A stretch of 64,000 bases of DNA from Enterobacteriaceae bacterium 4M9 (GTDB lineage Bacteria > Pseudomonadota > Gammaproteobacteria > Enterobacterales > Enterobacteriaceae): assembly GCA_010092695.1 (NCBI GenBank), contig JAADJJ010000001.1:2728001-2792000 (forward strand), in the 5' to 3' direction. Each line of letters opens with the position of its first letter. Position 1 is the stretch's first letter. Shown here one piece after another: positions 9,403 to 17,703 of the stretch. The notes below the pieces were generated by a model. The model did not search any database. It saw only the letters and a program-made list of their open reading frames with translations, and had not been told where the DNA came from. The translations under genes were made by a program, and so were the position numbers.

Positions 9403-10896
9403 CTATTTCACCATCGTCAGTAACGCGTCACGCATTCGCGCAATAGCTGGCTCCCAACTCCCCTGGGCATCGCCGCGTTGCAGGCACATCGAAGGATACC
9501 AAGGCGTGGTGTCCTGCCCCTCGCGCCAGCGCCAGTCAGTACAAAACGCAGAAATCAGCGTCCAGCAAGGTTTGCCCATCGCCCCCGCGAGATGGGCTAC
9601 CGACGTATCTACGGTAATGAGCAGATCAAGCTGGGCGATGATGGCCGCGGTGTCGGTGTAATCCTGTACCTGATGTCCCAGCGCCAGCAACGCTATTCCC
9701 GGCGGTGGGTTCAACGCCTCTTCTTCACCTGCGCCTTTTTGCAGACTTATCCACGCAATCCCCGGTACGCTGAACAGCGGGCGCAGCGTCTCAAGCCCCG
9801 GCAAAGAGCGAAAGCGGTCTTTATCGTGTGCGGTTGACCCTTTCCACACCACGCCCACACGCAGTTTATCTACAGGCAGCCGCCAGCGCTGAATCGCATC
9901 TTCGCTGGCATGGAAGTACGGCGGCATTAGCGCAAACGGCGCAGGTGTTTCACAGAAGTGCTCTGGCAAATCCAACAGCATGACCCAGTAGTCAAAAAGC
10001 GGAATGTCGTTACCGGCTTCCTGTGCAATAACCGCATCCACATCCGGCAGCTGGCGTAGCAGCGGTAATGCGCTTTTCGCGCACACGAGGTACACCGCTT
10101 TTGCACCTTTTTCTGCCTTAAGGCGGCTGACGTAGCGGCTGAACTGGATTTCATCCCCCAGCCCCTGTTCGCGGTGCACCATGATCGTTTTACCGTGCAG
10201 GTCTACGCCCTGCCAGTACGGCGCCTTGAATGCCGGGCGTTTCACAAACCGATAAGGGTTGTTCTCGCTGTAGCGCCCACGATATAAGGCCCAGCCTTCC
10301 TGATGCTGACCGCGCTGCATTAACACCATCCCCAACACCGTGCTGCTGCGCGTGTCCTGCGGATTGCGGGCCAAAACATAGCGCAAATGTGTTTCCGCCT
10401 CATCCAGGCGCTGGATTTGCCCATAAACCGACGCCACACCATAACGTGCATCGTCATAATCCGGCGAACTTGCCAGCGCGGCTTCGTACTGTACTGCCGC
10501 CTCTTCAAACCGGTCCATTTTATGCAGCAGCACAGCGTAATTATTACGACAGGCGGGATAGTCACTGATGATGCCAAGCGCCTTGCGATAGCAGTTTTCG
10601 GCCTCGTCATAATGACCGCGCTCATAGTGAATCAACCCAAGGCCGTTTAGCGCCCCAGCGTTGTGGGGCGCAATGCTCAGTGCCTGAGTGTAATAACGCT
10701 GTGCCTCATCCGGTTTACCGAGCCTGCGACAGCAGCGCGCCGCTTCCACAGCCAGCCATTCATCTTTTGGCCCAAACAGCAGACGGCTTTGTATTTTCTT
10801 TAGCGCTTCCTGGTATTTGCCGCTGTTCATCAGGGCTGTTACCGCCTGGCGCAGAGCGATAACATTCTTCTCCTGCTGCGCACGTATTCCTTTCAT
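9403..10896 (-). CDS. TPR-repeat glycosyltransferase-like protein
   Basis: 497 residues. Residues about 10-210 form at least five tetratricopeptide repeats (for example APHNAGALNGLGLIHYERG and YDEAENCYRKALGI). Residues about 235-495 have the two-domain glycosyltransferase fold seen in heptosyltransferase and O-GlcNAc-transferase-like proteins: HREQGLGDEIQFSRYV, RVGVVWKGS, WISLQKGAGEEEAL and LLITVDTSVAHLAGAMGKP. A GGGGAG site lies about 10 bp upstream. No signal peptide is seen, so it is cytoplasmic. It stands alone between ydcO and an MscS channel, with no sugar-nucleotide genes or obvious acceptor. The target could be a protein or surface glycan; I cannot say which. Confidence 0.85.
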   Translation of the reverse strand: MKGIRAQQEKNVIALRQAVTALMNSGKYQEALKKIQSRLLFGPKDEWLAVEAARCCRRLGKPDEAQRYYTQALSIAPHNAGALNGLGLIHYERGHYDEAENCYRKALGIISDYPACRNNYAVLLHKMDRFEEAAVQYEAALASSPDYDDARYGVASVYGQIQRLDEAETHLRYVLARNPQDTRSSTVLGMVLMQRGQHQEGWALYRGRYSENNPYRFVKRPAFKAPYWQGVDLHGKTIMVHREQGLGDEIQFSRYVSRLKAEKGAKAVYLVCAKSALPLLRQLPDVDAVIAQEAGNDIPLFDYWVMLLDLPEHFCETPAPFALMPPYFHASEDAIQRWRLPVDKLRVGVVWKGSTAHDKDRFRSLPGLETLRPLFSVPGIAWISLQKGAGEEEALNPPPGIALLALGHQVQDYTDTAAIIAQLDLLITVDTSVAHLAGAMGKPCWTLISAFCTDWRWREGQDTTPWYPSMCLQRGDAQGSWEPAIARMRDALLTMVK

Positions 10897-11130
10897 CTTG
10901 CCAGTCTCCCCTGATAAGCGCGTCTTATGCGCAAGCCTGTGAGGACGTTGCCCTCTGGCTGCTATTTTGTCCCTGCGCGGGTTGTTAAAAGTCGAAAAAA
11001 CGTCGGAGATAACGACGTATCTTTCGCGAATTTTATTCTATTTTGCCGCATGTTCATGTCTTAAAAAGCCTTAAACCTGCCGGCGACAGGTAAGGGTTCA
11101 GGCTGGACCGGCAGACTACCCGCTGGCTCA
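10897..11130. other. Non-coding gap, 234 bp
   Basis: No gene is seen. A small inverted repeat ACGTCG / CGACGT with a 7-base loop (around 10999-11017) is the only structure. The gap should hold the promoter of the TPR glycosyltransferase and the 3' end of the MscS gene. Confidence 0.5.
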
Positions 11131-12234
11131 CTAGACACTAACAGCCTCACTGTGTGAGTGTGGTGTTTTCGCCTTTTGTGGCATCAGAATCATACTCGGC
11201 AGCGCCAGTTGAATACCGTTAGCCTCCAGTTGTTCCATCAGGCGAATATTAATTTCCTGCTGTAAGTCCATGTACTTGTTGTAATCAGCGGTGTTGACGA
11301 TGTGCACCACTTCAAACGTCAATCTGTCCTGGTCGAACGCCATGAAATGCGCGCGATCGAACTGCGTTTCTCCCAAATCGACGATTATCTTTTTCACGAT
11401 ATCGCCAATGAGGCGCAGTTTTTGTGGCGGTGTGGCTGGCGATACGCCAAAGGTAAAGACGATGCGCCGGGTCTGCATACGCTTGTAGTTATGAATGGTC
11501 TGTTGCAGCAATATTGCGTTTGCACAGACAATTTGCTCCCCGCTCAGGCTGCGAATGCGCGTGGTCTTGAGGCCAATATGCTCAATGGTGCCAGAGACAT
11601 CGTTAAAAACGATGAAATCCCCGACTTCAAACGGCTTATCAAAGCCGATAGAGAGCGAGGCGAAGACATCACTTAGCACCGTCTGTACCGCCAGCGCGAT
11701 AGCAATACCACCTACCCCGAGACTTGCAATCAGCGCGGTGATATCCACCCCGGCGTTAGCGAGAATCGACAGCAGCATCACCGACCACACCAGTGCACGC
11801 AGCATCACCCCAAGGATCACCAGCGTCACCGGGTTGCGATTGATGCCAGGCGTATACAGTAAGCGGTGCATCCAGGAGAGCACGGCCTGATCGAGCCAGA
11901 TAGCGACCTGTATTGCCAGCACCAGAAACCAGGCGTGCGATATCGTACTGGCGAGATTTTCCGGCAGGTCAACAAAGCGCAGGCTGAATAAAAACGCGGC
12001 AATAAATATCAAAAACCGATTGGTGCGGTTAAGCATGTCGAACAGGATGAAGCGATAGCGGCTAATCCCCTTCGCCTCTTCATTCCAGGAAAGAATGGTT
12101 TTATGCACCAGCTTAAGCAGTTTATTGATAAGCCAGTACACCACCAGCGTGATGATGATAACGGTGGCGATGCGGGTCCAGAACGGGACCGACATCACGA
12201 GCGGCAGGACGTTGATTTTCTCAAAGTACTCCAT
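11131..12234 (-). CDS. MscS-family mechanosensitive channel (YnaI-like)
   Basis: 367 residues from the ATG at 12234, which has a GGAGGA site 7 bp upstream; the longer frame from 12258 would start inside that site. Four or five N-terminal membrane helices are followed by the pore helix, rich in Gly and Ala (ITALIASLGVGGIAIALAVQ), and the MscS beta domain signature GDFIVFNDVSGTIEHIGLKTTRIR. The C-terminal alpha/beta domain ends in a charged tail. Length fits the YnaI type of E. coli small-conductance channel. The expected role is release of osmolytes on hypo-osmotic shock. Assignment to YnaI in particular is moderate. Confidence 0.85.
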   Translation of the reverse strand: MEYFEKINVLPLVMSVPFWTRIATVIIITLVVYWLINKLLKLVHKTILSWNEEAKGISRYRFILFDMLNRTNRFLIFIAAFLFSLRFVDLPENLASTISHAWFLVLAIQVAIWLDQAVLSWMHRLLYTPGINRNPVTLVILGVMLRALVWSVMLLSILANAGVDITALIASLGVGGIAIALAVQTVLSDVFASLSIGFDKPFEVGDFIVFNDVSGTIEHIGLKTTRIRSLSGEQIVCANAILLQQTIHNYKRMQTRRIVFTFGVSPATPPQKLRLIGDIVKKIIVDLGETQFDRAHFMAFDQDRLTFEVVHIVNTADYNKYMDLQQEINIRLMEQLEANGIQLALPSMILMPQKAKTPHSHSEAVSV

Positions 12235-12371
12235 CGGGCTTCCTCCACACTGGCGCAAAACGTTTCAGTATAGATGGGATCGCGTGGAGGTTTTGCTGAG
12301 GGCGATATTGAGAAGCAAATGCCTGGATATGACGGGGATTTTCAGGGTTTTCTGAGAGCTTGCAGCATAAC

Positions 12372-12394
12372 GGACCCGCACGGCTTGCGGGTCC
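12372..12394. other. Hairpin downstream of tehB
   Basis: The 9-bp inverted repeat GGACCCGCA / TGCGGGTCC lies just beyond the tehB stop. It has no run of T on the minus strand, so it may be a processing or weak termination hairpin. Confidence 0.5.
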
Positions 12395-12402
12395 CTCCGG
12401 TT

Positions 12403-12999
12403 TTACGCCTTGCGCGCCAGCAGGGTCGCAAAACGCAGTTTGATGCGGTTGCCGTCGGCATCGGTACGGTGCAGTTCACCTACCTCTTCGTTGTATTTTA
12501 AAAGCTCCCAGCCTTCGTAGTAGTGCTTCAGTTCACCGGTGCGAAAGGCAAACGGGAAACCCACCGTGCACGGGAAATCCTCGGTGTCCATCGCCGCAAC
12601 AATCAGGTTATAGCCACCGCTGCGGGTTGTGCGCTGCATGTTGGCAATCAGCCCCGGAATGGTTTGCGGTTGCAAAAACATCATCACCACGGTGGAAAGT
12701 ATAAAGTCGTACTCGCCGTCAAATTTTACCGTATCAAGATCGACAATCTCGCTGTGCAGCACGCTCTCCAGCCCTTCGGCGGCAACAATGCGACGCAGGT
12801 TGTCGATGCTCATGCTGTTGCGGTCCCAGGCGGTAACGTCAAAGCCGTTGGCCGCCAGATACAGGCTGTTGCGGCCATTGCCACAGCCTAAATCCAGCGC
12901 ACGGCCTGGGGCCACGATCCCGGCGGCGTTCAGCACTTCAGAGTGCGTGCGGGTCAGGCCATATTTATCGGTAAAGTAGTTTTCATCGCGCGCGGTCAT
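12403..12999 (-). CDS. tehB: Tellurite/selenite methyltransferase TehB
   Basis: 198 residues, the size of E. coli TehB. The SAM-binding motif is ALDLGCGNGRNSLYLAANG (about 34-52), followed by FDVTAWDRN with the acidic residue that binds SAM ribose. TehB methylates tellurite or selenite to detoxify it. An AAGGAAA site precedes the ATG. The start overlaps the tehA stop by 4 bp (ATGA), so the pair is translationally coupled, as in E. coli. Confidence 0.95.
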   Translation of the reverse strand: MTARDENYFTDKYGLTRTHSEVLNAAGIVAPGRALDLGCGNGRNSLYLAANGFDVTAWDRNSMSIDNLRRIVAAEGLESVLHSEIVDLDTVKFDGEYDFILSTVVMMFLQPQTIPGLIANMQRTTRSGGYNLIVAAMDTEDFPCTVGFPFAFRTGELKHYYEGWELLKYNEEVGELHRTDADGNRIKLRFATLLARKA

Positions 13000-14012
13000 A
13001 GGGTTTCCTTTTGTGGTGCATTCGCGGGATACGGTTCGTAGCTCAACAGTTTACCCTGCCCCAGCAGAATAATCGTGCGCACGATAAGTAGCCCAATAAT
13101 CAGATTTGAGAAAACGAACAAGGGCAGCGCCAGCCAGTGGAAAATGCCATCCGGCCTGGCGTGCCCCAGGTGCAGCGCGGTAGTTGCCAGCGCGCAGAGT
13201 CCAAACGAAAAGCTCCAGAAAGACGCATTAAAAGGCTGGTTCAGATACCACGGCAGCAGGCGCAGCATAAACAGCAGTTGCAATAAGCCGTAACCAAACC
13301 CAAACAGCATGCAGGCGAAAACGTCTGCCTGTGCGCCGTTCACGCTCAGCCAGGCGCTGCATGCCACCAGCGCCGGAGCAAGCTGAATGCCAAGTGAAGT
13401 CCGCACAGGCAGCGGCATTTCGCCACCGCTGCGCATACGCTGTAAAATCACGCCTTCAAGACTCAGCCAGGAAAACACGCCCGCGCCCAGAAACAGCAGG
13501 CCGAGGTCGTTCCAGCCCAGCGCGCCGCAGGCCATGGTACTGATGAAATTGCTGGCAACGGTTGGCAAATACAACCCAGGCGTAGTGGCCTGCGTTGGAT
13601 GGTTGCCGCGCCACAACCCGGCGCTCTGCCAGGCGGCATAAGCCAACTGCCCTGTTGCGCCTGCTGCAAACAGCCCGATTGCCAGCGGGCGCAGCCAGGG
13701 CGTGATACCGATAGCGACCAGCATGGTGGTGGCCGGGAACAGACTCACAAAGCTACTTTTAAGCGGGTCCGTCGCCTCACGCACCACCGTTTGCGGCAAG
13801 CGCAACGTGCGCCAGACAAAAGCCATCGCTAACAGCGCCCAGACCACAATAGCCGCGCTCACCAGCGTTTCGCCAGGCCAGTGCGGCAGCGGCAGAACGC
13901 TCGCGGCATAGCGCCATGCCAGCCCAAGGCCAATAATCCCAAGCACCATACCGAAATACCCGGCCGGCAGATTCAGCGTCACCCGCACAGGCGTCGGGGC
14001 CGTATTATGCAT
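12996..14012 (-). CDS. tehA: Tellurite-resistance/dicarboxylate transporter-family channel TehA
   Basis: 338 residues with about ten membrane helices, the TDT/SLAC1 fold of E. coli TehA. Early motif: LNLPAGYFGMVLGIIGLGLA. This family forms gated anion channels; together with TehB it gives tellurite resistance when over-expressed. No strong ribosome site is seen before the ATG at 14012, and the leader is AT-rich. It is first in a two-gene operon with tehB and divergent from ydcK. Confidence 0.93.
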   Translation of the reverse strand: MHNTAPTPVRVTLNLPAGYFGMVLGIIGLGLAWRYAASVLPLPHWPGETLVSAAIVVWALLAMAFVWRTLRLPQTVVREATDPLKSSFVSLFPATTMLVAIGITPWLRPLAIGLFAAGATGQLAYAAWQSAGLWRGNHPTQATTPGLYLPTVASNFISTMACGALGWNDLGLLFLGAGVFSWLSLEGVILQRMRSGGEMPLPVRTSLGIQLAPALVACSAWLSVNGAQADVFACMLFGFGYGLLQLLFMLRLLPWYLNQPFNASFWSFSFGLCALATTALHLGHARPDGIFHWLALPLFVFSNLIIGLLIVRTIILLGQGKLLSYEPYPANAPQKETL

Positions 14013-14120
14013 TTTGTTTAACTTTTAAAATAATATTTAAAATGCATTTTATGGAATTTCCAGGATGATTGCCAGCATCGGGCCAGTCGTAAAATTTGCT
14101 ACTGTTAACAGGAGCAGATA

Positions 14121-14180
14121 ATGAGAGAGCAACCATGCACAAATTCCGGCTACGGCCCGAACCGCGTCCGTTCCAGATAG
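14121..14180 (+). CDS. Possible 19-codon upstream ORF overlapping ydcK
   Basis: An ATG at 14121 is placed 5-6 bp after AGGAG, a better ribosome site than the one used by ydcK. It opens a 19-residue frame that ends with TAG at 14178-14180 and overlaps the first 46 bp of ydcK in another frame. It could be a translational regulator or simply chance. Confidence 0.3.
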   Translation: MREQPCTNSGYGPNRVRSR

Positions 14181-15112
14181 AAGATGGCGACACCCGGCGC
14201 ACGCTATGGCTGCGCCAGATTGAGGCACTGCACGATTTTGCCGATGTTAAGGCCGGTGCTACCGGTGGCTGGCTGGAAGATGAGTCGCAGCTAAGCCAGC
14301 ATGGTCGCTGCTGGATTTATGATGACAACAGCCTGCTTTACGACGACGCGAGCGTTGCCGAAGACGCCATCCTCACCGGCGAGTGCGTTCTCAATCACGG
14401 TGCACGGGTGGACGGCAACGCGACGGTGGATGCCTCACGCATTAGCCACCGCGCCCATATCACCGGCCACGCCACCGTGCGCGCCAGCCGCATCAGCGGG
14501 CGCTGCTTTATTGGCGATGTGGCCCACGTCAGCGATTGTGACATTCTTGCCCTACAAGGGCTGACCGCCGACAGCGAACAGCGCCTGCGCATTGCCGACC
14601 GCGCCAGCGTGCATGCCTCACGCGTAGTGCACCAGTCACAGATATACGGTAGCGCGCTGGTGAGCTACGCCTTTATTGAGCACCGCGCCGAAGTCCACGG
14701 CCACGCCATTATTGAAGGTAATGAAGAAAACGATGTCTGGCTTTGCGACTGCGCGCAGGTTTACGGCCACGCCCGCGTCATCGCCGGGCGCGGGCTGGAT
14801 GAGACGCCCACATTGCGCTATAGCACCCGCATTTCGGGCAATGCCCGCGTTGAGGGTAACTGCCTGTTCAAACATCACGTTACCGTCTGCGACGACGCGG
14901 TGCTGATTGGTGGGCCATTACAACTGGATAATCACGTTGATATTGGTGGCCAGGCGCGCATCTGCGGGAACGTGTTGTTGCAGGACCATGTCAGCGTGTG
15001 CGAGCGCGCCTGCATTGAAGCCCGCGCTGGCGAAGCTATTCAGATTCAGGGCGACAAGGTACTCAACGGTGAGCAGCACATCACACGCATGCCGTTTTAC
15101 GGCATTGTCTGA
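14135..15112 (+). CDS. ydcK: Left-handed beta-helix protein YdcK
   Basis: 325 residues, matching E. coli YdcK (326). The body is a series of hexapeptide-like turns (GECVLNHGARVDGNATV, ITGHATVRASRISGRCF, VRGYGHARVIAG-type repeats), as in acyltransferase-like left-handed beta-helices, but no catalytic acyltransferase residues can be assigned. The start MHKFRL agrees with the E. coli N-terminus; the longer frame from 14096 lacks support. Function unknown. Its 3' end overlaps that of rimL by 16 bp. Confidence 0.88.
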   Translation: MHKFRLRPEPRPFQIEDGDTRRTLWLRQIEALHDFADVKAGATGGWLEDESQLSQHGRCWIYDDNSLLYDDASVAEDAILTGECVLNHGARVDGNATVDASRISHRAHITGHATVRASRISGRCFIGDVAHVSDCDILALQGLTADSEQRLRIADRASVHASRVVHQSQIYGSALVSYAFIEHRAEVHGHAIIEGNEENDVWLCDCAQVYGHARVIAGRGLDETPTLRYSTRISGNARVEGNCLFKHHVTVCDDAVLIGGPLQLDNHVDIGGQARICGNVLLQDHVSVCERACIEARAGEAIQIQGDKVLNGEQHITRMPFYGIV

Positions 15113-15669
15113 GCACTCTCGACAATGCGCGCATAAATATTCTGATCGTGAAACGCGCCGTTCAGGTATTCAGCCTGGCGCAGGCAACCTTCGAGCGTAA
15201 AGCCGTTACGCAGCGCCACACGGTTGCTGGCCTCATTGGTGACAATGCAGCGAATAACAAAGCGCCGCACGCTACCTTCGCGCGCGTACTTTGCGATGAC
15301 CGCCTCCAGCGCCCGCGCAATAATGCCCCGCCCTTGTGCGCCTTCATCAATCCAGTAGCCGATATACGCGGCGCGATTGGCCGCCTCCATCTGGTTGAAT
15401 GAAAACACGCCTACCAGTTCGCCATCGAGCACAAGCATAAACATTTTGCTGAACCCTCGGTGGTGCAGCAGGTAGTTGGCACGCAGCGTTTTGAGCGTGT
15501 CCTCAGGTTTATTGACGTATTGCGGCCAGTCCATTGCCTGCTGGAGCCAGACCTTGTTGCGCTGAATCAGCGCAAACAGCGGTTGCAGAAAACGCTCGCT
15601 AACGGAATGCAGGCTCAGGTGGGCGTCGGCTTCAATTGTTTCATCCTGCCAGTTATGTTTGGGTTGCAA
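15097..15669 (-). CDS. rimL: Ribosomal protein bL12 serine N-acetyltransferase RimL
   Basis: GNAT-family acetyltransferase matching E. coli RimL (179 residues), which acetylates the N-terminal Ser of L7/L12. Signature segments are NKVWLQQAMDWPQYV, AYIGYWIDEGAQGRGI (acetyl-CoA loop) and VALRNGFTLEGCLRQAE. No ATG fits the known N-terminus. A TTG at 15669 with GGAGAAG 6 bp upstream gives 190 residues and places the conserved start of homology about 10 residues in. The ATG at 15696 lacks a ribosome site. The start is therefore uncertain by up to 9 codons. Confidence 0.88.
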   Translation of the reverse strand: MQPKHNWQDETIEADAHLSLHSVSERFLQPLFALIQRNKVWLQQAMDWPQYVNKPEDTLKTLRANYLLHHRGFSKMFMLVLDGELVGVFSFNQMEAANRAAYIGYWIDEGAQGRGIIARALEAVIAKYAREGSVRRFVIRCIVTNEASNRVALRNGFTLEGCLRQAEYLNGAFHDQNIYARIVESAQTMP

Positions 15670-15783
15670 CGTCTTCTCCGCGTAACCATATGCCATTTGT
15701 TTTAAGGGTAACGCCACGCTGCGCCTGTTGCCAGCGGCGTGCGGGTCCATACTTAATGCTATCCCCCACAACAGGAGACGCGT

Positions 15784-16179
15784 ATGCCTGAAGTTACTGG
15801 TGTTGATCATCTGGTGCTGTCGGTGAGCGATTTTGCCCGCTCGCGGCAGTTTTACTCACAGTTGCTGGAATTTCTCGGGTTTGAGGTACTGGGCGACTAC
15901 CCGCAAATGACGGGCTGGACCAATGGCAAAACCCGGCTCTGGATTGCCGCTGCCGATGCGCAGGGACACCCTTACCGCAAAGGCGACCCGGGCTTTCATC
16001 ACTATGCCTGGAGCCTGCGCAACCGCGCTGATGTGGATGCGTTACAGGCGTGGCTTACGCAGCATAACGTCACTATTGTTGACCCGGCGGGCGAATATTA
16101 TGAGGACTATTACACCGTGTTCTTCCTTGACCCGGACGGCATGAAGCTTGAAGGGATGTATTACGGTGCACCAGCGTAG
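15784..16179 (+). CDS. VOC-family (glyoxalase/dioxygenase fold) protein
   Basis: 131 residues, one vicinal-oxygen-chelate domain with the paired beta-alpha-beta-beta-beta modules. Metal-ligand candidates are His9 (TGVDHLVLSV), a central His pair (GFHHYAWS, around 78-79) and a late Glu (MKLEGMYY, about 125). The ATG follows AGGAG. It sits between rimL and hpxO on the hpxO strand, but 106 bp separate it from hpxO, so co-transcription is possible, not certain. VOC proteins include glyoxalases, extradiol dioxygenases and resistance proteins; the role is not identifiable here. Confidence 0.8.
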   Translation: MPEVTGVDHLVLSVSDFARSRQFYSQLLEFLGFEVLGDYPQMTGWTNGKTRLWIAAADAQGHPYRKGDPGFHHYAWSLRNRADVDALQAWLTQHNVTIVDPAGEYYEDYYTVFFLDPDGMKLEGMYYGAPA

Positions 16180-16285
16180 TTCTGCACCATCGCCGCTCCC
16201 CATTGTGGTGAAAAATACCCAAAAAATGCCGTTTCAGAGCTGGCACGCCGCTTGCTTAACCTCTGTATAACCAGAGGAGACATAG

Positions 16286-17443
16286 ATGAAAGCGATTATT
16301 ACCGGCGGCGGCATTGGCGGGCTGAGCGCGGCTATTGCGCTTAAGCGTTGCGGCATTGAAACCGAGGTCTTTGAGGCGGTAAAAGAGATAAAACCGGTCG
16401 GCGCGGCGATTTCCATCTGGCCAAACGGCGTGAAATGCCTGAACTGGCTGGGTATGAAAGAGCAACTTCACGCCCACGGCGGGCGCATGGAGAGCATGGC
16501 CTATCGCGAACATCTGCGCGGACAAACGCTCACCGAGTTCAGCCTGGAGCCGCTGGTTAAAAGCGTGGGCGAGCGCCCTTTCCCGGTTGCACGGGCGGCG
16601 TTGCAGGATATGCTGCTGCAAACTTATGGCCGAAGCGAAGTGCACTTTGGCCAGCGCGTAGTGCGCGTGGAGCAGGATGCACACGGCGTGACCGCGTGGT
16701 TTGACAGCGGTCACGTCGCCCACGGTGATGTACTGATTGCCGCCGATGGCACCCATTCTGTGGTGCGCCCGCAGGTGCTGGGCTTTACCACCGAGCGCCG
16801 CTATGCAGGCTACGTTAACTGGAACGGGCTGGTGGAGATTGATGAAGCCATCGCCCCTGCCAGGCAGTGGACCACATACGTGGGCGAAGGCAAGCGCGTG
16901 TCGCTGATGCCGGTGGCGGGTAACCGCTTTTACTTTTTCTTTGACGTACCGCTGCCTAAAGGGCTGACGCAGGACCGGGCCAGCGCACGCGCCGATTTAC
17001 AACGTTATTTCAGCGGCTGGGCGGCACCGGTACAGAAACTGATTAGGCAACTCGACCCGACAACCATTAACCGCGTGGAAATTCATGATATCGATCCGTT
17101 TGAGCAACTGGTACGCGGGCGTGTAGCGCTTTTGGGCGATGCCGCGCACAGCACAACGCCGGATATTGGCCAGGGCGGCTGTGCGGCGATGGAAGACGCG
17201 GTAGTGCTGGCAATGGCACTGCAAACCAATTCACTGGGCGTGGAAGATGCCCTGCTGCGCTACCAGCAAAAGCGCGCCTGGCGAGTGAAAGACCTGGTGT
17301 TGAAAGCGCGCAGGCGCTGCGATGTAACGCACGGTAAAGAGATGTCGGTAACGCACGACTGGTACAACGAGCTACGCAGTGAAACCGGCGACAGGATCAT
17401 GGCCGGGATCCGCGAAACCGTACTGGGCGGCCCACTGGCCTAG
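16286..17443 (+). CDS. hpxO: FAD-dependent urate hydroxylase HpxO
   Basis: 385 residues, matching Klebsiella HpxO almost end to end. It converts urate to 5-hydroxyisourate using NADH and FAD. The Rossmann motif is GGGIGGLSAAIALKR (7-21) and the second FAD motif is GDAAHSTTPDIGQGG (about 287-301); YVNWNGLVEIDEA is shared with the family. AGGAG lies just before the ATG. In Klebsiella, hpxO belongs to the hpx purine-catabolism cluster; here no hpxP, hpxQ, hpxR or hpxT is adjacent, so it stands alone. Confidence 0.93.
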   Translation: MKAIITGGGIGGLSAAIALKRCGIETEVFEAVKEIKPVGAAISIWPNGVKCLNWLGMKEQLHAHGGRMESMAYREHLRGQTLTEFSLEPLVKSVGERPFPVARAALQDMLLQTYGRSEVHFGQRVVRVEQDAHGVTAWFDSGHVAHGDVLIAADGTHSVVRPQVLGFTTERRYAGYVNWNGLVEIDEAIAPARQWTTYVGEGKRVSLMPVAGNRFYFFFDVPLPKGLTQDRASARADLQRYFSGWAAPVQKLIRQLDPTTINRVEIHDIDPFEQLVRGRVALLGDAAHSTTPDIGQGGCAAMEDAVVLAMALQTNSLGVEDALLRYQQKRAWRVKDLVLKARRRCDVTHGKEMSVTHDWYNELRSETGDRIMAGIRETVLGGPLA

Positions 17444-17454
17444 CGTAATGCCAA

Positions 17455-17476
17455 AAGCCGCCTGCACAGGCGGCTT
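17455..17476 (+). terminator. Hairpin after hpxO, probable terminator
   Basis: The perfect inverted repeat AAGCCGCCTG / CAGGCGGCTT starts 12 bp after the hpxO stop. The plus strand has no T run after it, so termination may be weak. The rest of the gap to 17671 shows no gene. Confidence 0.6.
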
Positions 17477-17671
17477 GCTGGGCGCAAGCCCCCCTTGCAC
17501 TGCGTGTAAGACACTGAATAACAGGTAGCATTGACAGCGCCTCCCAGGGACGTACTTAACTCCCGGGAACAGACCTCTCTGCCGGTTCTGAACGATTACA
17601 TCCAAAGACAATAAGGCCGCCAAAACCTGTTGCTGACCAGCGCCACAAGAGATGGTATTTATGCAGGGATG

Positions 17672-17700
17672 AAAAAAGCGGAGCCTGAGGCTCCGCTTTT
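17672..17700 (-). terminator. Terminator of opgD
   Basis: The 9-bp stem AGCGGAGCC / GGCTCCGCT with loop TGA has an A6 run on its left, which reads as U6 in the opgD transcript. Confidence 0.92.
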
Positions 17701-17703
17701 CGT

